DNA of 64,000 nucleotides from Halicephalobus mephisto (taxonomy: Eukaryota > Nematoda > Chromadorea > Rhabditida > Panagrolaimidae): NCBI GenBank assembly GCA_009193035.1, contig SWDT01000156.1, positions 120,171 through 184,170 on the forward strand, read 5' to 3'. Shown piece after piece: positions 9,690 through 24,500 of the stretch; within the stretch, counting starts at the first letter, position 1, and each line of letters opens with the position of its first letter. The notes beneath the pieces are model-generated. The model worked only from the letters and a program-made list of their open reading frames with translations. It was not told the origin of the DNA and searched no databases. The translations under genes and the position numbers were made by a program.

Positions 9690-12330
9690 AAATGTTTATA
9701 CGGAAAAATCAATGTCTAAATTTCGTAATTTTAAATACTATTTTGAAAAAAATATTTTTGAATAAAAAATTAAATTCGAATATTTTAAAAAGTTTTGATA
9801 TATGAATTTTGTAATTTTAGGTACTGTTTTAAAATTATTGAATAAAAAAATTTAAATTCAAATATTTTTAAAAGTTTTGATATATGAATTTCGTAATTTT
9901 AGGTATTATTTTGAAATATCAAAAATATGAAATCGAAATTTAAATATTTAAAAAAACCTTGATATATGAATTTCGTAATTTTAGGTACTGTTTTAAAATT
10001 ATTGAATAAAAAAATTTAATTTAAATATTTTTAAAAATTATGATACATGAATTTCGTAATTTTAAACACTACTTTGAAAAAATATTTTTGAATATAAAAA
10101 ATTAAATTCGAATATTTTAAAAAGTTTTGATATATGAATTTTGTAATTTTAGGTACTGTTTTAAAATTATTGAATAAAAAAATTTAAATTCAAATATTTT
10201 AAAAAGTTTTGATATATGAATTTTGTAATTTTAGGTACTATTTTAAAATATCAAAAATATAAAATCGAAATTAATATATAAAGTTTATAGTTTTAGGAAC
10301 TATTAAGAATTTTTCTAAATATATAAAACCAAAATTAATAACTATATATAAAAATTGATATATAAATGTTATCATTGAAGATACTATTTCAATCAAAAAA
10401 ACTTTCAAATTATATAAAAATAAAATAATTTTACAGAAAATTGATATATAAACTTTATCATTGAAGATACTATTTCAATCAAAAAAATATTTCAAATTAC
10501 ATAAAAATAAAATAATTTTATAAAAAATTGATATATAAACTTTATCATTGAAGATACTATCTCAACTAAAAAATTCTCAAATCATATAAAAATAAAATAA
10601 TTTTATAAAAAATTGATATATAAACTTTATCATAGAAGATACTATTTCAACTAAAAAATTCTCAAATTATATAAAAATAAAATAATTTTATAAAAAAATT
10701 GATATATAAACTTTATCATTGAAGATACTATTTCAACTAAAAAATTCTCAAATTATATAAAAATAAAATAATTTTATAAAAAATTGATATATAAACTTTA
10801 TCATAGAAGATACTATTTCAACCAAAAAAACTTTCAAATATATATAAAACCTAAAAAACGTTTTGAAAGAAAATTGATATATAAATTTCATTATCGTAGA
10901 CACTATTCCAACTGAAAAATTTTTTTCCTAAATATATAAATTTAAATAAAAACTAATATATGAATTTCATAATTTAAAATTTATTTTTTCAAAAAAATTC
11001 AAATGTTTTTAAAAAAATTAATATATAAATTTTATTTTTTAAACTTTTTTAAAATATTTTAAATACGCGAAAATTCCATAAAGAAATTGATATATAAATT
11101 AAATTATTTTAAAAATTATTTCAATTTTAAAATTTCCTTCCTGAATGTATGAAACTTAAAAACGTTTGAAAAAAACTGAAATATGGATTTCATTATTCAA
11201 ATAAAAAAATTTAATTTTCAGCAAAATTAGAATTTTAATAAAACTAAAAATAAAGTATTTTAAAAATTGACATATGGATTTCATTATTCAAATAGGAAAA
11301 TTTAATTTTTAATAAAACTAAAACTTTATAAAATAAAACTGATATATGAATTTCATCGTTTTAGACAATATTTCGAAGGAAATTTCTTCTTAAATACACA
11401 AAACTAAAAATGAAGTACTTTAAAAGTTGAAATATGGATTTCATTATTCAAATAGAAAAATTTAATTTTCAACAAAATTAAAATTTTAATAAAACTAAAT
11501 TGATATATGAATTTTATCGTTTTAAACGTTATCTTACCTCAAATTATCTTTTCTGGATTTATAAAATCTAAATTTAGAAGTTAGAGATGAAAATTGATAT
11601 ATGAATTCCGTTGTTTTCGACACTATTCCATCTGAAATATCCTCCTAAACGCATGAAATTCAAAACGAACTGTTGTAGAAGGAAATTGATACATGAATTC
11701 CATTGTTTTCGACACTAATCTATCCAAAATATTTTACTTGGATATGTGAAATTCAAAATAAAGTATTGTAGCAGAAAACTGATATATGAATTTCACTTTT
11801 TAGATACTATTCTGTTTGAAATATTTTACTTCAATATATGAAATCTAAATTTAAATGTTCTATGAGAAAATTGATATCAATTTTATTATTCAAAACACTA
11901 CTTTAGGAAAATCTTTTTTTCAAATTCAAGGAACTAAAAATTAAGTGTTTTAAAGAATAATTGATATATGAATCCCATCATTTTTGACATCATCTTAAAT
12001 TTTTTCCAAATATAGAGAATTGAAAATTAAGTGTTTTAGAGAATAATTGATATATGAATTCTACCAGTTTTGAACATCATCTCGTCTAAAAATTCTTCAA
12101 ATACAGAAAACTGAAAATTAAGTGTTTTAGAGAATAATTGATATATGAATTCTATCAATTTTGGATATTATATCATCTTAAATTTTTTCCAAATATAGAG
12201 AATTGAAAATTAAGTATTTTAGAGAATTGATATATGAATTCTATCAGTTTTGACCATCATCTCATCTAAAAATTCTTCAAATACAGAAAACTGAAAATTA
12301 AGTGTTCCAGAAGGTAATTTTTATATGACT
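9690..12330. repeat. Diverged satellite with TTGATATATGAATTT motif
   Basis: About 2.6 kb of units, mostly 80-115 bases long, each carrying a TTGATATATGAATTT or TTGATATATAAACTTTATCA motif, often followed by an (ATTTTAG)GTACTATTTTA-like word. Local subfamilies sit in order: 9.7-10.3 kb, 10.35-10.9 kb and 11.9-12.3 kb. No genes seen. Confidence 0.8.
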
Positions 12331-12384
12331 TTTATTATTCTACATGGTTTAAAACAGTTTTCGTCATCGAGGAATGAACAGAGG

Positions 12385-14828
12385 TTAATAAGGTTGATGG
12401 TAATCGTTTTGTTGATTCTGATTGTTTGCTCCACAAGTGATCAGAGTCAAGCAGAGAGCAGATCGGGTTTGATCGTTGACAGAATGCATGGATTGGAGAG
12501 TCGTCAATGGGGTCTCATTGCAGAGATCCGGTTTGTTCACTAGGGCTGTCATTGCTTCATCGGAAAGATTGTTCATAAAAACTTCAATGAGACTTTGATC
12601 AAGACGATCTACAGCGTAATGAATGACGGTTTTTCCGTTTGTAGCGTCTGGAACGGCCGGGTCGGCGCCATATGCAAGAAGGGTCTGGATCGTCTGTCGC
12701 GAGTCGATAATTTTCTGACTTTCTTCCTCAATTACCCCGTGGGTTTTGACTGCACAAAGTAAAGGAGATAATCCCATTCCATTGAGAGCATTGATTTCGA
12801 TCTTAGGATGAGAGCAAAGAATACTAACAACAGACGTCATGCCCCGAGCGGCGGCGTAGTGGATCGGAGCGTCGCGTTCGGGCCTCGAGGTTTGGATGTT
12901 CGGATTAGCCCCGGCTTCGAGGAGATATTCGACGATTTCCGGACATGCTTTTTCCACAGCCAAAAATAAAGGAGTTTCATTAATTTTATTCGGCATATCG
13001 AACATCTTCATCCCGACCGAGTTGTCCATCTTAATCATCCTCTCGACAAGAGTGAAAATCTTCGCCCAATCCATGAGTCTCGTCACGATGTGAAGCAAAC
13101 TGTCCTTATCCGGATCCTGATAACTCAAAGCCCCAGGAAAGTACATCATACACTTACAAGTCCAAGCCCAAGCCTGATCCATATCGTCATCTTTAATCAA
13201 GTTCCTAAGTTTCTCTTTCGCAATTCTTCTTTGTTGTTCTCCCATAGGCCCCACATTGGACAAAAGTCGCTCATTATTCGGCGTCGACGGGCCGCTGATT
13301 CCGCCTCTGGGCTGAGCGGGGGAAGTTTGAGGAGCAGAAATGGCGCTCAACGGAGAGTCACATCCAGAATCCGTCGATGAAGGTCTTTGAAAATGTCCAG
13401 GACTAGAATTATCGCTTCCAGAGCATTCCGGTTCTGGATATTTCTGATTTGACAAATCTTCATTTTTGTATCTTCTAGAATACTTCAAAATGAAGTCAGA
13501 CAGAGATTCCGGAAGTTCATTATCTTCATCGTTGTTCGTCGACAGTAATCTATTCAAGTCCGAAGAAGTCAAAGTACGGTCGTTGAAGGGGGTGCTTGCC
13601 AGAGGGCTGGCGGCGTCGGAGGACGAGTGGGCGCTGGAGGCGGGTTGGAAGGTCGAGGGGTACTGTACCTGGTGATAGTACGAGGTCGGATTCTGGTAGT
13701 AGTTCTGCTGATAAGGTCCTTGAGGAGAAGCAGCCGAACTGTATCCAGTGTCCGAGATTACGGTATCCGGAGTGGAGCTGTTAGAGTAAATCAAGTCCGG
13801 ATTGTAAAAGTTCTGTCCACAAGGATATTCATAGTTATACTGTCCATTGTAATTCGTGACGTCATCAATCACGGTCTGTGGAGCAGTGCCGTAGGGGATG
13901 TTCTTGCTTCCACCGTAAGGATGGAAGGCCACCGGCGTCCTCGTAGACCGGACAGGACCACGTGGAAGCAGTTCACCGTCGTCGTTTATTTCTTCTTTTT
14001 CGATTTTTTTCGTGGATTCTGGTTTTGAAGAACATTCAGTTGAAGTTTTTTCTTCATCGGTTTCAGTTTTCTAAAATTAATTATTTTAAATTTTTGAAGT
14101 TTTTTAAATTTTTAAAAATTCTAGAAGCTTCTACAAAATTTCAGAGGGTTTCTGAACCTCCTGTTGGATTCTAGACGTTTCCGTGGGACTTTAGAAGTTT
14201 CTATAAAAATTTTTCAGATGATTTTAGATACTTTAATGGAATTCTAGGAAATTCCAGAATCTTCTGTAGGATTCTAGAATCTTCAAAAAAGTATCACCAG
14301 ATTCTAGAAGATTTTCGAAAAGTTCGAAATTTCCTATTTAATTTTGAACAATTTTGGAGAAGTTTAGAAACTTGAAAGAAGCTTCTACAGTATCCTAAAA
14401 TTGTCCAAAAACCCTTCCTGGATTCTGGAAGATTCTCGAAAATTCCAGAATCACTTATTTGGTTCCGACAGCTCCTACGGAAACCCGACTGTATGATTTC
14501 AAAAAGTGTACTGTACCTTGTCGTTTTCTTCCTTCTTGGCCGGTTCGTCGATCTGGAGCAAGTCGGCGAAGAGGTTAGCTCCGTCCCTGGTGAACTTGGA
14601 AGTAGTGTTAGTCTTGCGAGCGAGGGCACTGGACCGGAGGCTCTGGAGAGTGACGTAATCGGCCGGACTGATGGTGTCCATAGTCCTCATGGCCTTCTTT
14701 TCCTTTTTCCCAGAGGCATTTTGAAGAGAAAGTTTCTTCAAGTCCTCCACCAAGACATCGTCGTTCTTCAGGACATCAGTAGCCGGTAAGGTACAGGGTA
14801 CCGCACGAGCGACAAGATCCGTAGACAT
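12385..14828 (-). CDS. IkB-like ankyrin-repeat protein
   Basis: Predicted inhibitor or co-regulator of Rel/NF-kB-type or related signalling, cytoplasmic or nuclear. Exons 14828-14517 and 14070-12385 give 665 residues; an acceptor-like TTTTTTCCAG lies just before the ATG. The first exon is charged (VEDLKKLSLQNASGKKEKK). Residues about 150-390 are a Ser/Pro/Tyr/Gln-rich low-complexity region. Ankyrin repeats fill about 415-655: DSLLHIVTRL, NETPLFLAVEKACPEIVEYL, DAPIHYAAARGMTSVVSIL, GLSPLLCAVKTHG, KTVIHYAVDR and ETPLTTL. The order (long disordered N-terminus, then about six ankyrin repeats to the C-terminus) matches IkB/BCL3/IkB-zeta proteins. In C. elegans the candidates are ikb-1 and nfki-1; I cannot tell which. 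Divergent from TAF12 across a 1.3 kb shared upstream region. Confidence 0.85.
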
Positions 14829-16165
14829 TGCCTCTGGAAAAAACAAAGATATTAAAAAATTTTAAATTCAAAAATATTCAAAAATTTAAATTCAAAAATA
14901 TTCAAAAATTTTAAATTCAAAAATATTCAAAAATATTAAAAAATTTAAAAACAAAGATATTTAAAAATATTTTAAAAAAATAAAAATACTTAAAAACAAA
15001 GATATTTTAAAATTTCTAAAATAAAGATATTTAAAAATTTTTAAAATCAAAAAAATTCAAAAATGTAGTTTTTATTTTTTTTAAATTTAAATTTTTAAAA
15101 TCATAAAATTCAGAAACTTAAAGCTGTATGCGATTTTTAATATTTTTTAAATTAAAATTTAAATAATTTTCAAATTTTAAGTTTTTTAAAAATTATAAAT
15201 TTCAATTTTATATAATTTTAGAAATTTAAAGTTTTACGCGATTTTTAACGTTTTATATATGAAATTTTATAAGATTTTAAATTTAAATAATTTCGAAATT
15301 TCAATTTTTAAAGATTTTTAAAAATTAAGTTTATTTTTCACGTTTTTTAAAATCAATAGTTGCCGAAGTAAGCAACAAAGCGTTTTGACAGCCGGTTGGT
15401 TGGCTGACGGACTGGCTGCCGGGGGCAGTCCGCGGAAAACACGTGAGTCTTTCTAGACTAGTGTTCGTCGGTCACGTAAACTAAGGCAAGGAGTCGGGAA
15501 CTCTCAAAGCACCGACGATCCCTTCCGTTCTGAAGGCCGAACAAGGAAGCAAATTTTCTTTGACGAAATCGCTAGACCACTTAGAACAGAAAAAAGAAAA
15601 ACCTCGGGATGTCCGGAGCTGATCAAAGATTAAAATCGCTTTATCTGTTACTGCTTTCATTAAGCAGTAATTTTTGACAAAGTAATTTTGGAAAATTCGA
15701 AAATTCATATGAATCACTATTTATTGTGTTAAATCGACCTGTTGATATATTGATTCTTTATCAGTTGGGCAGCAGGACAAGAATCAGAACTAGAACGATC
15801 GGAATTGGAAATCCTCGTCGTCCGTCAATGTGAACGAAGGTCAAATTTGCTTTCTGGTGCGTTTCGCCGTAACGCACCGCTTTCCTCTCGTTTGCACTCC
15901 CGACTGTCGGGCAGCAGTGTCCTCAAAGCCGCTTTTACCCCGTCGATTCCACCGTCCTCGTACCCCGTCGATTCCACCGTCCTCGTACCCCGTCGATTCC
16001 TCCGTCCTCGTACCCCAAACTACCGAATCTTCACTTATAACCAAGTCGACGGGTGTAATTCATCCAAAATGATCCTTAAAATTCCTTAAACCATCATTGA
16101 TCGGATAATTTACAAAATTCGATAAAATTATTTTTATTTTGCAATTTGTGGATTATTAAAGTAAA
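14829..16165. promoter_or_regulatory. Shared upstream region between divergent IkB-like and TAF12 genes
   Basis: The first 500 bases are AT-rich with AAATTCAAAAATATTCAAAA repeats. From 15360 to 16080 the sequence is clearly GC-richer (GCCGGTTGGTTGGCTGACGG, CGGGGGCAGTCCGCGG, CACGTGAG). That suggests promoter or 5' leader sequence. Short open frames on both strands (15481-15717, 15805-16089) lack recognisable features. Confidence 0.45.
15938..16018. repeat. 25-base tandem repeat, three copies
   Basis: Three near-identical copies of TACCCCGTCGATTCCACCGT plus CCTCG upstream of TAF12. It makes both flanking frames appear open. Confidence 0.85.
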
Positions 16166-18455
16166 ATGAATAATTATCCACCAAATTCAAACTACATCCA
16201 GATGAACAATCAGCAACGGGTACAGAATCCATATATGCAGCAGTACCACGTCCAATCCGGCATCCAGAAGTTGCCCGATGCCAGTATCCAGGGATCTCAC
16301 GAACAACACATGATGGTGAGTATAAAAATAAAAAAAATAAAAAAAAAATAAAAATAAAAAAAAGTGAATTTTTTGTCCCTTAGAGTCCTGCAAGTAACGA
16401 CGGTTATTGCGCGCCATTTGGTTCTCCTCCGCTGCTTGCTTCTTGTTTTTTATTTTTTTTTCTAAATAGCCGATATTTATCTGTGATTAAATAATTACAG
16501 ATGCAGTCATCGAATCAAAGACCTCCTCAGCGACTAATGATGATGAATCCTCAACAACAGCATCAGATTCACATGCAACAACGGCCCATGACAAATATGC
16601 AGATTCCGCAGCAAAATTCGAAGCAGATTCGCATGATTGGTCAACCGCAAGGAATTTCACAACAACAAGGTGGGGGAATTTCATCTAATTACTCTTGTGG
16701 AAATCGATATAGTGCCCTTTATATATGAATTTTTCTTCACTAACGAAATAGTTGTATAAAGTCTTCGTAATTACAAGTTTTTTATTTTGTTTCTCTTTAT
16801 ACAATCAATAACGGCCGTTCATATATTATTTTCCGTTTAAACACATTTCTGCAGACGAATAGCTGTTTTTCATATATGGGTTTTTATTTTCAGTGAAGAT
16901 AATCTTATGAAATCTTCGTAATTTTAAGTTGCTCACTTTTTCCTGTTTTCGACGGTCAATAACGATCGTTCATATATTATTTTCCGTTTAAACACATTTC
17001 CGCAGACGAATAGCTGTTTTTCATATATGGTTTTTTATTTTCAGTGAAAATAATCTTATGAAATCTTCGTAATTTTAAATTGCTCACTTTTTATTGTTTT
17101 CGACGGTCAATAACGATCGTTCATATATTATTTTTTGTTTAAACACATTTCCGGAGATGAATAGCTGTTTTTCATATATGGATTTCTATCTCACCACATA
17201 CACGAAGAATATTAAGCATTATTCATATATGAATTTTTTATTTTCGATAATGATCTTTATTCATTTTTGGTGATTGTAAATTTCGTAATATGTACATTTC
17301 CAGCATATTATACGAGCGGACCACCTTCAAGAAGTATGGCACCATCTCCAATGAAAGTTCCACAGCAGATCCAAGTCAGAGGCGATGGAATGCGGCCACA
17401 AATGCAGACCGGAGCGGGCATGGTCGTCCGACAAGGCAGTCTTGAACAAATGCAGCTTTCTCAATCGGGCAGTGTGATAATTCAACAAACATCTCAGCCT
17501 TCTCATATCGCTCAAACTGGGCATCAGCAATATATTCGGTCTAATATTGGCCAAAATCCTACTAGAATAACTAGACCGACGATTGTAAGAACTCCTGAAG
17601 GAAGTATTCAACGGTTTATTAGACCACAAGAAGGTCAAACCCAGTATGTAGTGAGAAATTCCTACTCTGTGGCTTCTTCATCAGGAGATCAATATCAAAT
17701 CATTAATCAGAATGTCGTTCAACCAAACTACACTCAAAGTAAGTTACTTTTCCAGGTATTCCATTTTCTTCTGTTTTCCAGATTCACAGGGTACTGTAAG
17801 GACCATAAGACAACAGATATCTTCTCAACCAACGTCCCTCCAGATGGCTTTATCCCGGCCAAGCGCTCAAGTACCCTCAAGTCAAGGGGTAGTGATACAG
17901 CAACCGATTTTTGTTGTCCAACAAGACTCACAAGGGATGAATGAAACAAGGCCGATGGTAGTTGATCAATCAGGAGCTGAAGTTAGACTTGTTTCAAGTG
18001 CTTCTGTTCAAAGGCCAATTCAACAACCAATCCAAACAAAACCATTATCATTCCCGTCAAATGTTCAAATGAAAACCACTCCATTAAGAACTCCAACAAA
18101 ACAACCTCCAAAAAAACCTAAAACAAAACCAAAATCAAACGAAAAACCAACAGCTCCAATAAGACAAATGGCAGATACATCAGATACAATGGGTAACGCA
18201 ACAGCAAAAAGTAAACTAATATCATCTGCAAATTTCGAAAGAATCTTAACAAGTTCAGGAATTAAAGATTCAATTGATTCAAATGCTAGAAATGCACTTG
18301 TTGAATTTGCAGAATATTATGCAGATGAATTAGTAACACAACTTGTTACAGCAGCGAAACACAGAAAAGTAGATAAAATTCAAAACAAGGATGCACAATT
18401 CGTAATTGCTCAGGAAAAGAACAAAGATCATCCGACAGAATATAAAAAACGATGA
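16166..18455 (+). CDS. taf-12: Transcription initiation factor TFIID subunit 12
   Basis: Nuclear general transcription factor; the histone-fold subunit of TFIID that pairs with TAF4. Exons 16166-16315, 16501-16669, 17304-17738 and 17782-18455 join in phase to 475 residues. The N-terminal two thirds is Gln/Met/Pro-rich (MQQYHVQSG, QQHQIHMQQRPM). The C-terminal histone fold spans about 395-465: ANFERILTSSGIKDSI, ALVEFAEYYADELVTQLVTA and AKHRKVDKIQNKDAQFVI, with the basic HRK at the end of helix 2 and the final short helix expected for TAF12. A polyadenylation-type AATAAA lies about 24 bases after the stop. Its 3' end faces that of the RhoGAP gene, with about 100 bases between the stop codons. 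Confidence 0.9.
16790..17200. repeat. Tandem repeat in TAF12 intron 2
   Basis: Three to four copies of a unit of about 115 bases containing CAATAACGATCGTTCATATA, CGTTTAAACACATTTC and CATATATGGTTTTTTATTTT. They lie within the 634-base second intron. Confidence 0.8.
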
Positions 18456-18552
18456 TCAATATTATACATTGTTGAAAGAATAAAATTTTAATTATCAACT
18501 ATAGTGTTTTTTTAAATATAAAAATCCCGTAATATCTTCATAGAATCATTAA

Positions 18553-21500
18553 TCATATCCTGGGTGATGAATTTACCGAGTTACAATACGGTAAATTTTT
18601 GAATTGCATAGCTAATCGGCTCATTTGTGAGATCAACAATTGCCGGAATGTCTTGGAATACCAATCAGATGATTTTCCTCTGAAAAAATTACAGTAATAA
18701 AAACTTGAAATAAAACCTTACTTCAGGTCAATTCTAGTGATGTAATTGATGATTGACTTGTTATTATGAGGACAAATAAGGAACACATTATGGTAGACAT
18801 CGACAAATTCATTGGTACCGCCTAAGGCATGTTTGCACGATTTTTCGGAAATATAAGCCCGTCCTGTACCCGGTTCATTAGTTTCCCACGCTCTGAAATA
18901 AAAGACATTAAAAAATAAAAAAATAGAAACAATTAACATAAAAATAAAAAAACAATATACAGTCGAACTTGGATGTAATATATCCCCTCGGGACCGACCA
19001 AAGTGTATGTTGTAAAATAGAATATATTATAGCAGGGGTGAATTTGAAGTCAGACTAACCAAAACTCATTTACTCAGACCGTATGCTATAACAAGAGACA
19101 TGTTATAGCGGGGGTAGTTTACATCCAAGTTCTACTGTATAAAAAATAAAAACCATACCTCACTAAAACTGCTTGTTTATCAACATTCCCACCGTAATTA
19201 TTGAAAACAACATGTCTGACATCTTCTCGATGAGCAAGATCAACTATAGATCGTTTCGAAGAAGCCATTAAAGAATCCCATTTGGTTCTTCGTTCAGTGA
19301 TGTACTGAAAAGCAACTTGTGGAGAAACCGGGACTGTCAATTGAACTCTACAACTCTTGATTGGAGAATTATCATTGACATCTCTAGTAGAATACAGTAT
19401 CCCACAATCAGTAATCAACTCTATCGTCCAATTTTTCCAATTTTCTTCATATTCTTCAAAAAGTTGAGTCACAAAACACTTAAGAGCAGCTACATCTTTG
19501 ATTTCTTGCAATGGAGCCATCGCTTCTTTCGAAATTCTTTTCCGTTTTCGAGGATTTAGGGATTTAACCAAGTCCACTGGTATCTGTTTAATATCATTTC
19601 TGTGGGTAATCAGAAGACAAAGTGCATCTTTCAAGAATCCGTAATTGATGATGTCCTTAGTGTTCATGACAGCGACCGTTTTCCTTCTTCGTCGAGGTGC
19701 TGAATTCTGAGATTCGTCCGAAAATGCAAAAATCGTAGGTAAAGTACAAATAGCTAGATTATCAATAGTCATCTAAAGTTTAAATTTCACAGTAAACATA
19801 GCAATCAAACACTTACCAGATTATGTGTAGAACGTTCCGATATATCTCCGAGAAAATCAATGATAAAAAACAATGCTTCTCTGTTTTCATCGGGCAAAAT
19901 CAATAACACGTATTTCAATATCTCCAAATATTTCTCCGACGGATTTCCTAAACGATATTTTAAATAACCATAGTGACAAATTAAAAAATAATTTTCATTT
20001 AAATAATCTCTAGAAGAAATTTTAGAAATTTTCAAAAATCAATCTATATGACAATTTCGAAATCTCTTAAATACCATAAAAATAAAGTCCTATTAGAGAA
20101 TGTAAAATAAATAACAATTCCAATTAAACATGGTGATTTCGAAATCAACGTGTTGGAAATATTCTTTTTAGATAGACTTAGGAATCTGGATTAGGACTGT
20201 ATTGGATATGAAGTCCAATATCCATTCCTAGAGGTTAGTAATTATATATCGAAATGTTATATATCGAAGAAATCATAACTAGCACTACAGTAACCTGGAT
20301 TAAGACTGTGTTGGATATGAAGTCCAATATCCATCCCTGGAGGTTAGTAATTATATATCGAAATATTATATATCGAAGAAATCATAACTAGCACTACAGT
20401 AACCTTCAGAAGACGTTTTCCTAGAAGTTATAAAAAAACTCACTTGACATTGCAGCAATCAATATTTCAGAGACAGATTCTGGAACCAATCGCTGCGGTA
20501 TGCTACGTAAATATTGTTTCAGCAAGTCACTGAGATCATTGGCTTGATTTATGGTCTTCAGATCCTCAGGCAATGATTCGTCGCAATGTAAAATATTACA
20601 GAATTCCCTCATTTCTTGGATTCTTTTTTGAGATCCACATCGACGGAAGATCCCGTCCATATCGAGAGCATGTTCTTTGAGAAATTCCACAATATCCACG
20701 ACGAATTGAGGAAAAGGAAGTCCGTTCCGATTCAGGGCTTGAACCATAGAGAGCGGCATCCCAAATAATTCATCACTTCGAAAATTATTATTGGAACTTT
20801 TGTTAAGTTTATTTTTTATGTTTTTGAAAACGTCGAATTTGGAACCCCATTGTTTGATCCTCATTACCATTGTTAGGTCCAGAAATGAAGTTAATCTTTG
20901 TAGTGCGGCTTCTCTCGCTAGATCAAGTTTCTCACAAGGCTGGATTTCGTAGAGATAATTCCTGCTGTAATCAAGAAAGTCATCGATCCTTGATCCAACG
21001 AGCACAACTTCATTGGAATGTTGTGAGAGATTGTCACTGAAAATCCCAATTATTAAAAATCGATATTTAATGACACAATTCAATGGGGATGAAAGACGAG
21101 TAGTTAACCGAACTGTTTAATTGAAAACAAAAACAAGAAAAAAACTAATAAATGACGTAATAGATGATACTTTTCTAATTAATTAAAATACAGGGGATTT
21201 CCCCTCGAGATCATATGAAAAATAGGAAAATATTTGAACTGTTTAATATATCAACGATAATATAAAATTTAAAAAAAATAAAGAAGTGACAATAGGATAA
21301 TTGATATACCTTTCTCAGCCGATAGTAAAGCAGATTGTAGGAATTTCCATTCTAGGATCGTGAAAGATATTAGAATTATTTAATATATTAACAATGATAT
21401 ATGGAAATAAGAAATAGTAATAAAAAAGTGGGAACAAATACTTCTTCGATTTACAGTATGCTAACTGAACAAAGTATAGGAAATTTCCCCTCGAGACCGC

Positions 21501-24500
21501 GAGGGAGAGATTAGAATTATTTAATAGATTAACAATAATATATGGAAATAAGAAATAACAATAAAAAAGTGAACAAATACTTCCTCAACCTACAGTATGC
21601 CAACTGAACAAAATACAGAAAATTTCCCTTCGAGACCGCGAGGGAGAGATTAAAATTATTCAATAGGTTAACAATAATATATGGAAATAAGAAATAACAA
21701 TAAAAAAGTGAACAAATACTTCCTCAACCTACAGTATGCCAACTGAACAAAATACAGAAAATTTCCCCTCGAGACCGCGTTTTCTAGTTTGAGTGCGCTT
21801 TGATTAGGGAAATTTCGCTGTGGGAAAAACTTACTCATAAACTCCGGATTGTTGTAGAATGGACGTAACTTCTAAACTGCTCAACGAAGTATGTACAGAA
21901 TCCACGACATGATTTCGCAGTAATAGGGGGTTTTCGAAAACCATTCCTTCTCTTGTAAGATGTCTTCCGTTCATTTGATTTTCAGAAATATCGACGGAAT
22001 TATTTTTTAAATTAAAACAAAGAGGAGAAGACTTGTTACTACGATGACCTCTGGCACTGTTTGATTTATTCAGAATTGATGTCATTCTATTTCCTAAATT
22101 CGGGACTGATTCTGATTGTCCAAAATATTGATCATGATTAATTGATTTTGATGATGAATGATCATGGGGAATAGGGCGAACAATACGATAACGAGACATA
22201 ATCGGAGTCGCGGGAACGCTGCTTGTGGGAAGCGGGGGAGGCCGAGTTGGGAGATTAGCCGCCCATGAAGTCGTTCGCCTAAAATTATCAAAAATAAATA
22301 AAACCAAAAAAAAATAGAATATATAAAATCAACAAACTACATACAAAAAATTAAAAAAATAAAAAAAGTAAAATTAAAAAAATTTTTTTTAAAATATATA
22401 ATTTAAAAAAAATAAAACTTTAAAAAACAGTAACAAAAATTTATAAGTTTAAAAAAACAATAATAAAGAATTAAAAATCAATTAAAAAATTTATTAAAAA
22501 AACTAAAAAATGAATTTCATAAAATAAGCAAATTAATTTTTAAAAAATTTTAAAAATAATGAAATTAATAAAAAAAAAGTTTTTTAAATAAAAAAATTAA
22601 TGAAAAAAAAGTTTTTTAAATAAAAAAAATGCCTTAAATAAAAAAATTAATGAATAAAAAAATTCTTTAAATAAAAAAATTATTAAATAAAGTTTTTTAA
22701 ATAAAAAAAATTCCTTAAATAAAGAAATTAATAAATAAAAAATTCCTTAAATAAAAAAATTAATAAAATTAAAGATTAAAAAACTCACATTAGAGCGTCG
22801 TGAGCTCGGATTCGAGATAATGGAGATGTTTCTGGAAGATTATTACTGTAGGAATTACCCAAGCTTCTGATCAATTTGACATAATTATTTGTTGTGTATT
22901 GGTCGTCTGAAGTCGAAAATTCTAAAAATAATTCAAATTAATTAAATTATAAAATTCGAACATACTCGGAAGTGAAGGTATCTTCCGCTGTTGGTAATTC
23001 ACGGTGTTCAGTTCTTGAATCAAGGACTCAACTTCGGCAAAATTCAGACTCGAACACTAAAAAAATTCATATTACAAAAACCACATGAATTTCTTGCAAA
23101 ATGGTCCCGACGCGAGATTTTTACAAATAACAAGTATCCCAAAATTTCGAATTTCTGTGTTAAGTATTTCGTAATTTTATACAATTTCGTAATTATCCTT
23201 TTATTAAAAAGTTGAAAATGCAAATTTCTACGAAATGGTCCTGAGGCGAAATTTTTAGATTTCAGAATTCTTAGATTCAGATGCGAGGCTGTTTCTAGAG
23301 GATTCTCGAGGTTTCTGTAGGATTTCAACCATACTGTTGTGAACCTCATATATCAATTTTTCTATAAAATTGTCCTAACGCGAAATTTTAAAAGCGAAAG
23401 TAGCCCAAAATTTTGAATTTCTGTGTTAAGTATTTCGTAGTTTTATACAGTTTCGTAATTACTCATATTTTATAAAAATCATATATGAATTTTTCTATAA
23501 ACTTGTCCCAAGAGGAATTTCCGGAAATAGCAGGTGACCTAAAGTTTAAATTTCGCGCGAGTATTATTTCGTAATCAATGTTTTAAAACTATATCCTGTT
23601 TGGATAGATCTGGGATCTTCTGGATCGGGATATATAGGATGAAAAATCCTGTCGATTTCCGGAGGTTAAATTTCATATATGAAACCGTCAACAGAAATTA
23701 AAAATCGCAAATATCTCGTCGGAAAAAAATTATTGATTTTAAAATAAAAACTTACCGGATTTTCTATTTCTAGAGCAGACGGGGAATTTGAACTCACATC
23801 GTTCTTATTTTCTTCCGAGTGATCACTGGAATCAGTTTCTGCTTCGATTTTGTTCTTTTTTCCCATTCGAAATCGTTTTTTGATGAAAGAAAGTTTACGG
23901 CTTTCAGTGGACGAAATACAAGAAAGCTCGTTGGCTGTTGTTAACATGCTTTGCATGCATTCGTCGATATCAGCACTGCAAAAAGATAATATTAGAATTT
24001 TTCACCACCAAATTTCCTTGACAGTCAAGCTAAGAACAAAAAGTACAAAACGCTACCGATTTGGATTTTTAATCGAAAGACAATCCCATCGATGAAAGGA
24101 TCGATTACGAAAAAAAGCTGCTTTTCGAAAAAAACACTACAAATAATTCCTAGACAATTTTAAAAAACAACACATCAAAAATCAACAATTTTAAGAATCA
24201 TATATCAAAGTTGATAATTTTAAAAAATCATATATCAAAAAACATAAATCTTTAAAAATCATATGTCAAAATTAATAATTTTAAAAATTGATATATCAAA
24301 AAACATAAATCTTTAAAAATTATATATCAAAATTAATAATTTTAAAAAATCATATATCAAAAAACATAAATCTTTAAAAATCATATGTCAAAATTAATAA
24401 TTTTAAAAATTGATATATCAGAAAACATAAATTTTTAAAAATTAATAAATTAAATATCATAATTCTTAAAATTGATATATCAAAAAATATAAATCTTTAA

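Noticed and set aside
12896..14028. Several plus-strand open frames
   Set aside because: Antisense to the IkB-like coding exons; no independent features.
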